A stretch of DNA of 64,000 bases from Plantago ovata (taxonomy: Eukaryota; Streptophyta; Magnoliopsida; Lamiales; Plantaginaceae), in assembly GCA_028274465.1 (NCBI GenBank), contig CM051455.1, positions 72,212,985 to 72,276,984 of the forward strand, read 5' to 3'. Below are positions 20,460-31,199 of the stretch, in pieces. Both the position numbers and the translations under genes were made by a program. Positions within the stretch are counted from its first letter, which is position 1; every line of letters begins with the position of its first letter. The notes under the pieces were generated by a model that ran no database searches, was not told the DNA's origin, and worked only from the letters and a program-made list of their open reading frames with translations.

Positions 20460-21348
20460 GGGATACCCTTCTATAAATAGGTCAACACTCGGTCATTCCA
20501 CACTTTTCGCAATCCGAACTTTCAGAGCAAATACGAGAGAGCGAGGAACATTTGTGAGATCGGCGAGTGTGAGTTGTTCGAGCCAAGTAGTGATCGAGGA
20601 GGATTTCCGACGTCCAAGACTTCATTTCCAGGCGAATTTTTCGGGTTTTCCGGCTTCTTTCCGGTTTCAAACTTCCATCCAGTCAATACCAAGTAAGTTT
20701 CCAGCCTTGCAATGTTCTTTTCTGCTCTTTAATCGTTCCTTTTTGCTTCGAAATGCCGTATTTTCCTGCCTTGTTGCTTTCTTGTCTTGAATTTTTGCAT
20801 GTTGGTTTCCTCTTTCGATTTTTGCTTCCCGTAATGATGTAATCTGAGTAAATTCCGGTGGATTGACGCCTGAGAATGGCATTGGACCTAAAAATCAGTA
20901 AACGGACCTTTAAACGGAATTCACCGAAGTCGATTTGGACCGATTTGGCTTGAGTAGCCGTAGAAGTAGATCCCTTTAATTTACTGTATGCCCCTTGTAG
21001 CCTCCTCATTAGCGTAAGGCTGTAGAAGTAACTGTAGGAAGTCCTTCTGGCGGTTGGTCGCCTTATGCATGCTCTTCGAGTTTTATCTACATGTGCTCGC
21101 TCCGATTTTGCCGTATATGCATGTTGTTATGCTGCTCGATTTTTTACTCGTGTTTAGAGCGGTTGGTCGCTCCTTTGTATGCTCTTCGCTCTACTTTTCC
21201 TTTGATGTAGAGTAACTTCTTTACTTTACTTGCTTCTTCTTTTTGAGATTTTTCTCCGTTCGGGAGGTCGAACCTTAATGAACATACCTAAAAGGACCTC
21301 TCGGACTATAACAAACCATCCTAACTTCTTTCTTTGCCCACCTTTAGG
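20460..21348 (+). promoter_or_regulatory. Promoter and leader intron of the A2 antisense ORF
   Basis: TATAAATAG at 20472-20480, with transcription expected about 25-35 bp further on. The leader then meets a good donor (CCAA/GTAAGTTT, intron from 20693) and a pyrimidine-rich acceptor (CACCTTTAG, to 21347), one base before the ATG at 21349. The 655-bp leader intron resembles that of a normal plant gene. This suggests the antisense ORF has its own promoter, independent of the LTR. Confidence 0.65.
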
Positions 21349-24300
21349 ATGTCCGAGAGGAGCGACGATAGCCAGAACGTCTCGGCCGCCGGTGAGTATG
21401 GGAGCGACCATACTACGTCGCCTGATACGTCAGACGTATCGGCGACCTTCCTTGATGAGACAATCGAGGAGGCTATCGAGGAGCCTCAGATCGATCAGGG
21501 TGGCGAGCAGGCTGCTGAAGAGGATGAGGAGACGGAGAGTGAGGAGGACCTCTACCAGATAGTGAGCAGAAAGAGGCGTCGCGCCGAGGACGACGACTTT
21601 ATCGATGACCGCACAGAAGCGGAAGGCGGTCCTCGCAACCCCGGTGTTTCTGCGGAGTTGATAACTCGCGCTGCCCAAGTGCACGGGCGTAATTACGGGA
21701 CAGCCGTCAACGTGGTCGCTCCTGAGATCCGGGTCGAGGAGATGGACGACACGGAGAGGCCGGAGTTGGCCTTAGCATTGTATGAAGAGGGTGAGCATTC
21801 GGCGAAGCGCGGGAAGGCTTCGATACCCGTTCAAATCATCGACAGTGATGATACGGATGATGAGAGCGAGGAGGACGATGAGGCGACGTCTCCTCGGACT
21901 AGTTCCCCTGTAAAGAGGGTTAGATTCCCTCCACAAACAGCTAGGAGAGCTGTAATCACGGACGAGGAGGAGGATGAAGTTCCTCTAACAATTGGAGACA
22001 CCCATAGGAGTGAAGCTGGTCCGAGTACTAGGTCTCCTTCCTTCTCGGAGGGACAGAGGCGCGCGATCAAGGACGCAAAGAGGTTTGCGCGCGAGGAGGA
22101 GACTAGTTACCACACCATAGACCCGACCACCATAGACTTTACATATCCGAGTGGGACTCGAGGACCCAACCCACTCGAGGAGCAGGAGTATGAGATGCGC
22201 CTTGCTCAGATGGCCGCTGACAAGAAAAAGGCTGAGCGCAAAGCAAGCAGGCCTTCTCGCTCCAGGGCCGCTAAATCGAAGAGGGCCAAGGTTGCCGTGG
22301 AGCCGGAGCCAAAAACTACTAAGGCTGCTGAGAAGAAGTTCACTAAGAGTGCTCGCACGGTCGACCTTCCCGATCCTAATGGGGAGAAGAACGAGGACGG
22401 GATTATACCGACCACCTCCTCTACCGTCAAGCTCGACGAGGTTCCCACGCTTAGGTGGAAGTATTCTATCCCCGAGAATAAGTTTGACATCCTCGTGCCC
22501 AAAGAGGATCAGACTTTTTATAATGCTCCACCTGGGTACATGGCCGTTCACTGCCTTAGCTTGGATCGAGGATGGATCCTCCCCTTCTGTGATGCTTTCC
22601 GCGATATCTTCAACACGTTGGGGATCGCTCCTTGGCAATTGGTGCCAAGTGCCTTTGGAACCCTTGTATGCTTTGGAGTCTTTTGCATGAAGAGGGGGAT
22701 CGAGCTCAATTTCCACAATTTCAACCAACTGTTCCGAGTCTCGATGAGCTCCGGGAACAAGTATTTCTACTACTTCAACGCTCGACCAGGCCTTGGGTTC
22801 ATCATGGACGCTCCAAGCTCCTCGGGCTACAAGTGGTTCCACAGGTACTTCTACATTAGGAAGAGAAGGTTGCCTAACATGACCGAGGAGGAGCTGGAGT
22901 GGGGAGTGCCGAAACTGATGTTTCGAGGAAAGATAGCGGATAAGCATCCGTTGCCCGAGGAGTCCGATCCCTGGGTTGCTGAGCTCGAGGAGCAAAATCG
23001 GGGACCCCATCCCGAGAAGTATTTTTATTGGGGGTTGGTCCTTCAGCCGCTTCCTTACTTGGCGGGACTTTCTCCTTACGCATACACAGGGTATATCGGG
23101 AACCGATATACCCGAAAAGTCCTCTTCGGTAACTAGCTCCTCGAGCTTTTCTTTGCTTTTGTACTTGTAATTTTTTCTTTGTTTACTTCCTGTTGTGATG
23201 TGTCCTCGCTCTCTTGCTTTTCTCTTCGCTTTTTATTACTCCTCGAGTTTACAAACTTGTGTTTATTCTCTTGCAGCTTACTGGTTCCAGTGGATCATGT
23301 CGAAGACCCTGGCTGCCAAGGAGGAACAGAGGAAACAAAGGTTGGCAAACAAGCAGACGAAGATTCTCGGGTCTTTGAATTTGACCCCTCCTCGTAACGC
23401 CGCGCATCATCGGGATGCCTTAGTGCAGGAGGGGCTCGCGACAAGAGAGAATCCTGTTGAGGCCATTAAAAGGGCCGAGGAGGAGGCCGCCGCGAAGAGG
23501 GCGAAGGAGGCCAAGGAGGCCGAGGAGGAGGCCTTGAACACGATCGAGGCAGAGAAGAGGCCGGAGAGGCCTGCCGCGAAGAGGGGAGCGAGGAAGCTCA
23601 ACCTTGGAGGCAACAACGAGCCTGCCCGCAAGAAGGGTAGGGTGGCCGCTTCCGGAGACGAAGAAGTGAAGCGGCTCATTCAGATGAGCGACCTTGATCG
23701 GGCGCACGAGCTCAGCCTGTGCTCGCTCCAGGTAACTACCCTTATACTTTTTGTTGTAAAATTTCTCTAAGTATAGAATTTTCTCTCCTCGCTAACATTG
23801 TTGTCTTTTTGCAGCTCGAGAACTTGAAGGAGGCATATGGCCATGTGGCCGCTGATCGCGCCGACATTGGGGTCGTTATCGAGGACCTCGAGAAGAAGTT
23901 GGCTGCCTCGGAGAAAAAGGCTAAGGTCTCGGAGGCTGAGGCCGGGAAGCTGAGGTTGAAGGTCGAGGAGCTGGAGAAGGAGCTCTCCCGCGAAAAGTCG
24001 AGGAGCAAGAGCTTCAAGGGCGCCTATGCTACTTTGTCCATTGCCATGGAAAAGTTCAAGGCAAGCGTCCTCTCCTTCCTCAAAGGGAGCCGGATCACTG
24101 CTGCTCGCGACTTTATGTCGTCGGTCACTTACAAATTGGCCCTGCGAGATGTCCAAGTGGCCTCGCGCGAGGAGGGCTTCTTCTCGTGTGTTGGCCAACT
24201 AAAAAGGGTCAACCTGCTCCCGGCCGACTTTGACGCTGATGATCGCGAAGACTTGCATCCTGGGCGGCGCGAGGACCTCACTCCTTATCCCGATGAGGAG

Positions 24301-24663
24301 ATCACCGAAGAGATGCACGAGGCATGCGAGTTTGGCGAGTTGGTGACCGATCCGGAGGTACCTTATCCCAGCAAGCCGGCTTATCTCCCCGCCTGGGTGC
24401 CTGAATGCTTGAGAAGCGGGATCATCTTCCCGTTCGAGAAGGCGGCTCTTCGGAACGCGGCTTGGATAAAGTTGAGCGATCCGGTCCTCGGGAGGGCAGC
24501 TGACTTCGTCGAGCCCGAGCTCACTATGTATCAAAAGGCGATCGAGGAGGCTAGAGCTCAGGAACGCGAAGACCCTGAAGGCCCCGAAGCGAGCACAGTC
24601 CGAGGAGGAGATGTTAGTGCGACCACCCCGGTCACAGAATTCACAGACAGCCGTACACGCTAG
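21349..24663 (+). CDS. Antisense accessory ORF of element A2 (gypsy-type transposon protein family)
   Basis: Three exons, 21349-23128, 23277-23731 and 23815-24663, all open, with GT-AG introns of phase 1 and phase 0. The start is the ATG of MSERSDDSQNV right after the leader intron. Exon 1 has an acidic N-terminus, Lys/Arg-rich basic patches that may be nuclear signals, and a domain (about residues 370-590) with WQLVPSAFGTLVCFGVFCMK and KYFYYFNARPG, which resembles the 'putative gypsy type transposon' family (PF04195). Exon 2 is an Ala/Glu/Lys-rich helix. Exon 3 has a long coiled coil and a conserved LGRAADFVEPELTMYQ segment. Function unknown; the orientation is opposite to the element. Confidence 0.75.
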
Positions 24664-24801
24664 GATCAGGGAGCCTCCTTGAAGACCGAGTATGCTCGGG
24701 ACTGTTGTAGCCTTTGTCATTTTCTGTACTTGTTTTTATTTTCAAACAATTTCTATTTGGCCCTGTGTGGCACTCCTCGCAACATTGTACTTGTAACTTA
24801 A

Positions 24802-25986
24802 ATGTCGCTGTTGTTGTTTGCCAGAAGAATCGGCAGGAGAGCACTAGGATTCCTTTGGGACGGCTCGAACCTTTACAAAAGATCAGTCGACGGCCCACAT
24901 TTAAAATGCGTCGACAAGGAAGAAGCCCGAGTAATCCTAGAGGAAGTACACGCGGGGAGTTGCGGCAATCACTCGGGAGGTAGAGCTCTAGCCCAAAAAA
25001 TCCGCCGGCAAGGATTTTACTGGCCAACTCTCATTCCAGATTCGAAAGCACGTTCGAAGAGGTGCGACGAATGCCAACGCTTCGCTCGAAACTGCTCCGC
25101 CCCCGGCGAACCAATGATTGCAACACCCGTATCATGCCCTTTCGATAGGTGGGGCATAGACATTGTAGGAAAGCTCCCGACGTCAACAAACCAGAAAAAA
25201 TTCCTCATTGTGGCTGTGGAGTATTTCTCCAAGTGGGTCGAAGCCGAAGCTGTAGGAAAAATCACCGAGGGAGTGGTCAAAAGCTTTATCTGGCGCAACA
25301 TTATCTGCCGTTTCGGCCTCCCCAGAAACATCGTGTCCGATAACGGCACCCAATTCACGGGGAAGAAGATAAAGGCTTGGTGCATTGAGCTGGGTATCAA
25401 GCAGAGCTTCACTTCTGTAGGCCACCCCCAAGCGAATGGACAAACCGAGGTTACCAACCGAACAATTGTTGAGAACCTCGAAAAGCGATTAGGTTCGTCG
25501 AAAGCCGATTGGGCAGACGAGTTACACGGAGTCCTGTGGGCTTATCGAACTACGCAGAGGACCGCAACACAAGAAACACCATTTTGCATGGTGTATGGAT
25601 CTGAGGCAGTGATCCCGTGTGAGATAGCCGTCGAAAGCCTTCGAATCGAAGCCTACGACCCAGAAGAAAACCAGAAGGTCCGAGCTTTCGAACTCGATAT
25701 GCTCGATGCTAAGAGAGAGAAAGCCAGAGGAAGAATATTGAGATACCAAGCTCTAATGACCAAAGCATACAACAAAAATCTCGTAGGAAGGGACCTCAAC
25801 GTCGGAGATCTAGTATTGAGAAAAGCCAGCATCCTCGAAAATGTGGGAAAGTTCGAAGAACCATGGAAAGGCCCGTATCGAGTCACCGAAGCTCTTTCAA
25901 ACGGAAGCTACCGGCTCGAAGATCTACAGAAGAACCCTGTTGCGAGGCCATGGAACATCAAGAACTTAAGGAAGTACTACACATGA
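24802..25986 (+). CDS. Integrase region of element J
   Basis: Open frame of nearly 390 residues. From the N-terminus: a zinc-binding HHCC domain (VHAGSCGNHSGG ... RCDECQRFA), then the DDE core with WGIDIVG, VSDNGTQFTG and HPQANGQTEVTNRTI (third catalytic residue in the QTEV segment), then the WAYRTT region and the C-terminal GDLVLRKASILENV...GPYRV fold. It ends KNLRKYYT at the stop. This is a Ty3/gypsy integrase of the Tat type. Upstream RNase H and reverse transcriptase are missing, because the element is cut at about 24805. Confidence 0.88.
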   Translation: MSLLLFARRIGRRALGFLWDGSNLYKRSVDGPHLKCVDKEEARVILEEVHAGSCGNHSGGRALAQKIRRQGFYWPTLIPDSKARSKRCDECQRFARNCSAPGEPMIATPVSCPFDRWGIDIVGKLPTSTNQKKFLIVAVEYFSKWVEAEAVGKITEGVVKSFIWRNIICRFGLPRNIVSDNGTQFTGKKIKAWCIELGIKQSFTSVGHPQANGQTEVTNRTIVENLEKRLGSSKADWADELHGVLWAYRTTQRTATQETPFCMVYGSEAVIPCEIAVESLRIEAYDPEENQKVRAFELDMLDAKREKARGRILRYQALMTKAYNKNLVGRDLNVGDLVLRKASILENVGKFEEPWKGPYRVTEALSNGSYRLEDLQKNPVARPWNIKNLRKYYT

Positions 25987-26009
25987 ACAAATCTGACAAA
26001 CCCAACTTT

Positions 26010-26230
26010 TGGTCGCATTTTGGAGCCTCTTAACAAACCACCCCATCGAGGGTCGTCACTGGCAGAGGATCAATCAACCCCCACAAAGGGTGAACTTTTG
26101 TTTATATGTTCGGACCCCTTAGCAAACCACCCCCTCGAGGGTCGTCACTGATAGAGGGCCAATGTATTCTGAGATTCCAACGAAAACCGTCCGATAAACC
26201 ACCCCCACCAAAGGGTCGTCACTATCGACG
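26010..26230 (+). repeat. Short direct repeats after the J integrase
   Basis: Three spaced copies of an AACCACCCC...GGGTCGTCACT motif at about 26036, 26124 and 26198, each followed by a purine-rich GGCAGAGG-like segment. They occupy the same position as the larger arrays of elements C and A2, just after pol. About 770 bp of AT-rich, non-coding sequence follow before the end of the antisense ORF. Confidence 0.7.
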
Positions 26231-27001
26231 GAGATTATTATCGAAGAAATTTCAAGTGAACATGTTCATGCACACTAAATACGATAACACATTTGTAGCC
26301 CCACCAAGAAAGAAGCGTCTAACGAAAGACGCCATTTCGACGGAAATGGTGCCTTCTCACAGACCCCTTCTAGTTCGTAACTTAGCGAAAGTTACGGATC
26401 AAGAGTAACGCTTCGACAATTACTAACCGACGGGTACTTGTACTTTGTCCAACGACTACTCGCACCCTTCGAACCAAAATTTCGCCAAAACACGGAATGA
26501 AGGGCTTCCAAGATCGAGGCAATGATATTTCGACGGAAATACCATGCATCGACCAATAAAACTCACCTCGAAGCATCAGAACTTCGAGATAAGAATGTTG
26601 CTAAGTCATAGACGGTCGACGGATCGCACTTCTGACGAAAACAACCATTCGAACTACAAGTACGAAGAAACAAGAAAGGAAAGCCACCATTCGAAACACA
26701 GATTTATAAGACTAACATTCAAGTTTCATGGTCAAAGTAAGCGCATTCGAGATTCTTGTTCGAAAGAAGAGTTAAATGACGGAGGATTCCAACAGGTCAA
26801 AAACAAAATGTGACCTTCGAAAGAATCCCCACGATCGAAGCACAACAGGTACTTGTTCAAAAAATATACAAGGCCCACTCGGCATACCGAGGATGAATAA
26901 ATTAAGATAAATCATCCAAAAGTTAGTCAAAAAGATTACAAAATCACCTGGCATACCGGGCCTTCACATCAAAAGACAGCCGAATTACTTAGCCACAAAG
27001 A

Positions 27002-29623
27002 TTACCGGGGGTGAGAGGGATCGCTGCTGTTTGCTGTGTCATCGACGTTATCCTTCGTACCAAAGAAATTTTCCACCGAACGGATCACAGAAGAAAGATT
27101 CCGATGGGTATAGCTATTCACGTCAATCCCAGCAGAGACAAGGCAGTCATCGCCAACCTCGCACAAAGACCCGATAAAGGAGGGGATCGGAGGAGAAGAA
27201 GCCTCGGCCTCTTCGGGATGAGCAACGGAAAAAAACTCCTCATTCATCAACGCCGCGAAGTAAGCGTCAGCATCACCCTCATCCTCGACGGGAGGATCCT
27301 CGAAGTTTTTGTCTTTAGTCAGATCAAGATCCACTCCCTCATCGAAGTCTCCTGCCAACTTGCCTCTCTTCCTCAGCTGACCGATCACCTTATCCCGAGT
27401 CTCCACCATCTTCCCGGCGTCCTTCTTCGAAAGCAAGTATAGGAAGTCTTGAGACTTCAGAAAGTCTTGGACTGCGTTCACCCTCGAAAACTTCCCGGAC
27501 CGCACTACCTCTTCCCGAGTCCTCTTAAGCGCCTCCTCGAATCCGTTTCTTTCCTTGGTAAGTTGCGCAACCTGCGCCTCCAAGGAAATCTTCTTCTCTT
27601 CGATCGAGGCCATCTCAAGCTGCACCTTCCCATTCCGATCTTGGAGCTCCCCTACCTGCTTCGATAGACGCACGGCTTCTTCAACTTTCCTCCAATAGGC
27701 ACCCTCCGCCCGAGATCGCGCTCTCCTCTCGTCCTCCAGCTTGGCCTCGAACTCAGTAGACAAGTGCTTCTTCCGATCCAACCGGCTCGATATGTTCTTC
27801 GAGACGGTAATCAGCTGAGAAAGGAAAACAATCAGCTACAAAGACAGGAAACTCCTTTCGATAAAGTAAAATTCGAAAAACAAGAAGTCACCTGCAGCTG
27901 AAGGAGCGCTTCTTTAGCCCGGATCTCCGGATCGGAGAGACGGTCCAGCTCGGTCTGATCGGCCCTCGAGGCCATCATCTCCCTCCACCCAAGGGCCGTA
28001 CTAACATCGCCTTTTAAGAAAGACACATCTCGGCCTCCTCCAGCTGATTGGCCGAGTTCGGCAGCAGAGGGAATTCGAAGATGTGCCGAGCGAGGAGGGG
28101 ACTCAGGGATTTCCACCACCACGGCCTTCTGCTTCTTCCCTCGATTGTCGGAGGTAGACGGTTGAGCTTGGGAACGGGAACGCTTCGAAGTGTCCACCAC
28201 GGGCGTCGCTTCTTCGGCGGGCCCCCCAGACTCCTCTACCCTTTCAGTTCCCCGGCCTCCAACAGACCCCACATTTCCGGATTCGGGGACAGGAGCCACC
28301 GAGCCACCCGCGGCAGGCGAGGGCTCGAGATCAGGAGCAAAGTTCGGCGGGATAATCTCCGCGACATTCACCGGCTGAGGCTCGGTGTACTTGCTAGTTT
28401 GAGACTTCTTAAGCTCCAGTTGAAGAGCCCGACGCTCGAGGAATCGTGAAGACATCCTTATCCAATAACCTGCGATGAGAAGAGATACGAAGTTAGAACA
28501 TATGACAAGGCCCGAAGGACACAGAGATCGAAACACACTCAAAACTAGTAAAAATATTTTACGTACCCAAGTCTCGGATCCCCCTCATCTCTGGTTCCGA
28601 GCTCGAAGAAACTCCCGCTAGGAATAAGATCGGCTCAACCAGAAGACAATAGGGGTTGATCCGATCCTCAGGAGCCACGAGCTTATATTGATTGGGCCAA
28701 CCCGCCCTGTCCGACTCCTTTATCTCAGGCACATTCCTACCCCGACGCCACAATCGGGGGGTCGGAACGACTCCCGGAGTCCCATCCTCATTCGGGGGGA
28801 GCCTCACGTAGATGAACCGCCGTTTATAACCGGCGCCATGAGACGATTGGAACCGAGAGAAGATCTCGAACCCCTTTATCGGGGAAAAGTAGTAGAACCC
28901 GCCACCATCGGAGCTCTCGACTATTTTGAAGAAATGGAGAAAGTTCGAAGCAGTGAACTTTCGACCCACAGATTGAACCCACACCCCGAAGCCGATAAGG
29001 CAACCCATGGCATTGGGTAGGAGTTGAGTGGGGCAAAGACCAAGCAAGCTGAGGATCTTAGCCACGTCAGGTGAAATAGGCAATCGGAAGCCGTACTCGA
29101 AGTGAAGGAAGTTAAGACACAAACAGTCATCAGGAGGATTATACATCTTATCCTCCGAATTCGGGATAAGTATCTCGTACGACTCAGGAATCCCATACCG
29201 GTCGTACAAAGCCTCGGCCTCCCGTGTTTTCACCGTGCTGCTTTCGGTAGAGAGCCGCCGGTCAGCATTCGTCTCAGTCGGAACGGGCACAGGCTCCGGT
29301 TCCATCGAAGATGCATTAACACGCGAAACACTGGAGGGCCCCACCCCCCGAGCACTTGAAGGCCCACCTAAGCCATCTGATTGAGTACCTTCACTACTGC
29401 TAGGGGTGCGAATACGAGCACGAACCATCTTTTGTTGCAAAGAACGAGAGATTGACCTAGGGCCTCGAAAAACCTGGTTCGAAGTATAAAAGGGTTTCGA
29501 ATCAGAGAGGCCAAGGGGGTCAGTGTCTCTACCTACAGAGGGCCTATCTACGCTATACGAGTTGGATCTAGTGGGTCTCAAGGGACCACCAGCACCGGGT
29601 TGGTCATCGATTCGTTTCGACAT
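27002..29623 (-). CDS. Antisense accessory ORF of element J (gypsy-type transposon protein family)
   Basis: Minus-strand gene-like ORF with three open exons, 29623-28567, 28469-27892 and 27814-27002, with GT-AG introns of phase 1 and phase 0, the same phases as in A2. Exon 1 begins MSKRIDDQPGAGG and carries the conserved domain (FEYGFRLPISPDVAKILSLL, LLPNAMGCLIGFGVWV, GFYYFSP). Exon 2 starts GYWIRMSSRFLERR, matching AYWFQWIMSK of A2, and ends with the RADQTELDRLSDPE region before the intron. Exon 3 has a long coiled coil and an acidic tail. The sequence is strongly diverged from A2, yet the architecture is kept. Function unknown. Confidence 0.75.
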
Positions 29624-29935
29624 CTCCCAAAGTTCTACACGGAGGAAACAATCAGAAGAAACCCCAACCCGGAACCAACACTAAATGCAGATTTAAAAGT
29701 AACGACTTAGAAAGAAAAATGCAAGGAAAAAGAAGACACAAGATGCAAAGAAACATACGTCACAAAGAGGAAGCCCATCCTTACCAGAGCAAAGCCGGTG
29801 ACCGGAAAAGCCACAACAAGAAAACGTGCAAAGAAAGCGGGAAAAAGAGAAAGGAGGAGAGCGTACCTGAAAGCGGAGAAAGCAAATGAACAACGCGCCG
29901 GGGAAAAACCGGTAGTCAAGACCGCAAAAAATAAA

Positions 29936-29948
29936 TGTTGAAGGGTAA
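29936..29948 (-). repeat. A-family LTR end, left side of gap
   Basis: TGTTGAAGGGTAA, the plus-strand start of the A-family LTR, runs straight into the N gap. It is preceded by AAAAATAAA, not by a primer binding site, so it is not the 5' LTR of a minus-strand element that reads away to the left. Confidence 0.7.
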
Positions 29949-30048
29949 NNNNNNNNNNNNNNNNNNNNNNNNNNNNNNNNNNNNNNNNNNNNNNNNNNNN
30001 NNNNNNNNNNNNNNNNNNNNNNNNNNNNNNNNNNNNNNNNNNNNNNNN
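29949..30048. other. Assembly gap (100 N)
   Basis: Exactly 100 N, the usual placeholder for a gap of unknown size. Both sides carry the same outer LTR end in opposite orientation, so the true content cannot be a single LTR. Confidence 0.98.
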
Positions 30049-30120
30049 AAGAAGAGCTAGAAAGACTTAGAATAGCGACTCATTGCGAACCTAGAGAGAA
30101 ATACGAATTACCCTTCAACA
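30049..30120 (+). repeat. A-family LTR end, right side of gap (inverted)
   Basis: 72 bp whose reverse complement matches the start of 2320-3075 and 18701-19459, ending in CCCTTCAACA at 30120. No primer binding site follows, so it is the outer end of a 3' or solo LTR. It interrupts the F-box pseudogene that begins at 30121. Confidence 0.85.
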
Positions 30121-30692
30121 AGTTCACATATCTTTAAGGCTGGGAAAGTAAATTCAACTGTGTCAGTAGTACGATTCTCATTTCGAATCATCACTCTAGC
30201 AAGACTCAATGATGTGAGGTTCTGGTATTGGAGTTTCCCATGGACCTTGAAAGTGCAAGGAATAACGAGTTCCAATACTTTGAGCGTTGTGGAACCATTG
30301 ATAAGGCTACGGCGTCAGATAATGCCAGGACTGGGATAGTTTATGTTAAGACTCTCTACTTTGTGCCTCGACGCAGTAGATATCCACGATTCCATGCGAC
30401 TTGGATCACAGTTATTCAGACAAGAAAGACGGAAACTTCTTAAGTTGGGGGAGTAAAGAAGTACCCTTTCCACAAAATTGACCCAAGATTGGCCTTTGAT
30501 GGTATCATCAATGTCCACATTGTAAATAGAGGTCCACTTATTTTCTCAATCTTTGGACAAAACACATGTTCTCACAGCATCCCTCGTATTCATACGAGAT
30601 AGAATTTCAGTAATAATGGAGTCCGGTAAGTTACTGATGTAATCACATAAGTTGGAGTTGGAGCTCCTTTGAGACTTCTTACATGGCTTCAT
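30121..30692 (-). pseudogene. F-box protein pseudogene 1
   Basis: Minus-strand remnant of an F-box/LRR gene, start ATG at 30692 (MKPCKKSQRSSN). The F-box motif follows (YISNLPDSIITEILSRM ... TRDAVRTCVLSK). The conserved Trp after LSKD (Trp in LSRNWKCKW of the third gene) has become a TGA stop. A frame change near 30315 separates the next part, NLRSFRLSC, from FKVHGKLQYQNLTSLSLARV. The gene is cut at 30120 by an A-family LTR and the assembly gap. F-box proteins normally recruit substrates to SCF ubiquitin ligases; this copy cannot. Confidence 0.85.
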
Positions 30693-31199
30693 ACTAGCTA
30701 CAAACAACAACAATAGCTAATTCACGACGACGACAACAACAACTAGAACAAGAACAACAAAAGTAGAAGACCATGTTCAGAAAAATAAGAAGAAAATACA
30801 CGACAACAAAAGTAACTCATATTAGCTACAAACAACCGAACCTAATTCACAGCAACAACACCCTAAACAAAAAAAAAAAGAAAAAAATGAATACTAATAA
30901 TAAATAAATCACAACAACAACAGCAACAATAGAAGTAGAAACTTAAGTCTTCTAGAGCCCACACAATGCAGATGATGCATTCAAATTATTTAGAATTAGA
31001 AGAAACCCGAAAATAGCAAACTAGACTAGAATTCAGACACGAAAGGGTAATAAAACATATATAATAATAATAATTACACAAAAGTGAGATTGAAAGTGAT
31101 TAGTAGCGTTACCCATAATCCTTTTTCCAGAATTAGTAGAAACTTTAGTCTTCTACAGCAACACAATGCAGGTAATTAAATTAGTCAGATTAAAAAAGG

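Larger units (their letters stand above)
18701..24805 (-). mobile_element. Tat-like element A2, 3' part
   Basis: Same family as element A by its LTR. In minus orientation the 3' LTR is at 18701-19459; next to it lies TATGTCCCCCTAG, the complement of a polypurine tract. Inward come a 138-bp tandem array (19640-20140), a promoter and leader for an antisense ORF, and the antisense ORF itself (plus strand, 21349-24663). No pol is left: near 24805 the sequence changes to element J, which runs the opposite way. The element is therefore a truncated relic although its accessory ORF is open. Confidence 0.8.
24806..29935 (+). mobile_element. Tat-like element J, 3' part
   Basis: Plus-strand fragment with integrase (to 25986), a 3' noncoding part with short repeats (about 26010-26230) and an antisense accessory ORF (minus strand, 27002-29623) followed by its promoter side (29624-29935). 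The LTR at the right edge of this block (29936) belongs to the A family in the wrong orientation to be J's own 3' LTR, so J's LTRs are not identified. The element is truncated on the left at A2. Confidence 0.78.

Noticed and set aside
20323-20790. 155-codon plus-strand frame
   Set aside because: It overlaps the TATA box, leader and start of the leader intron of the A2 antisense ORF; no domain is visible.
21985-23010. 341-codon minus-strand frame
   Set aside because: It lies fully opposite exon 1 of the A2 antisense ORF and has no recognisable motif; it is a shadow of GC-rich coding DNA.
24806-29935. J as a functional host gene cluster (integrase plus spliced gene)
   Set aside because: The integrase belongs to a Ty3/gypsy pol and the antisense ORF has relatives in elements C and A2 at the same relative place, so it is element cargo rather than a host locus.
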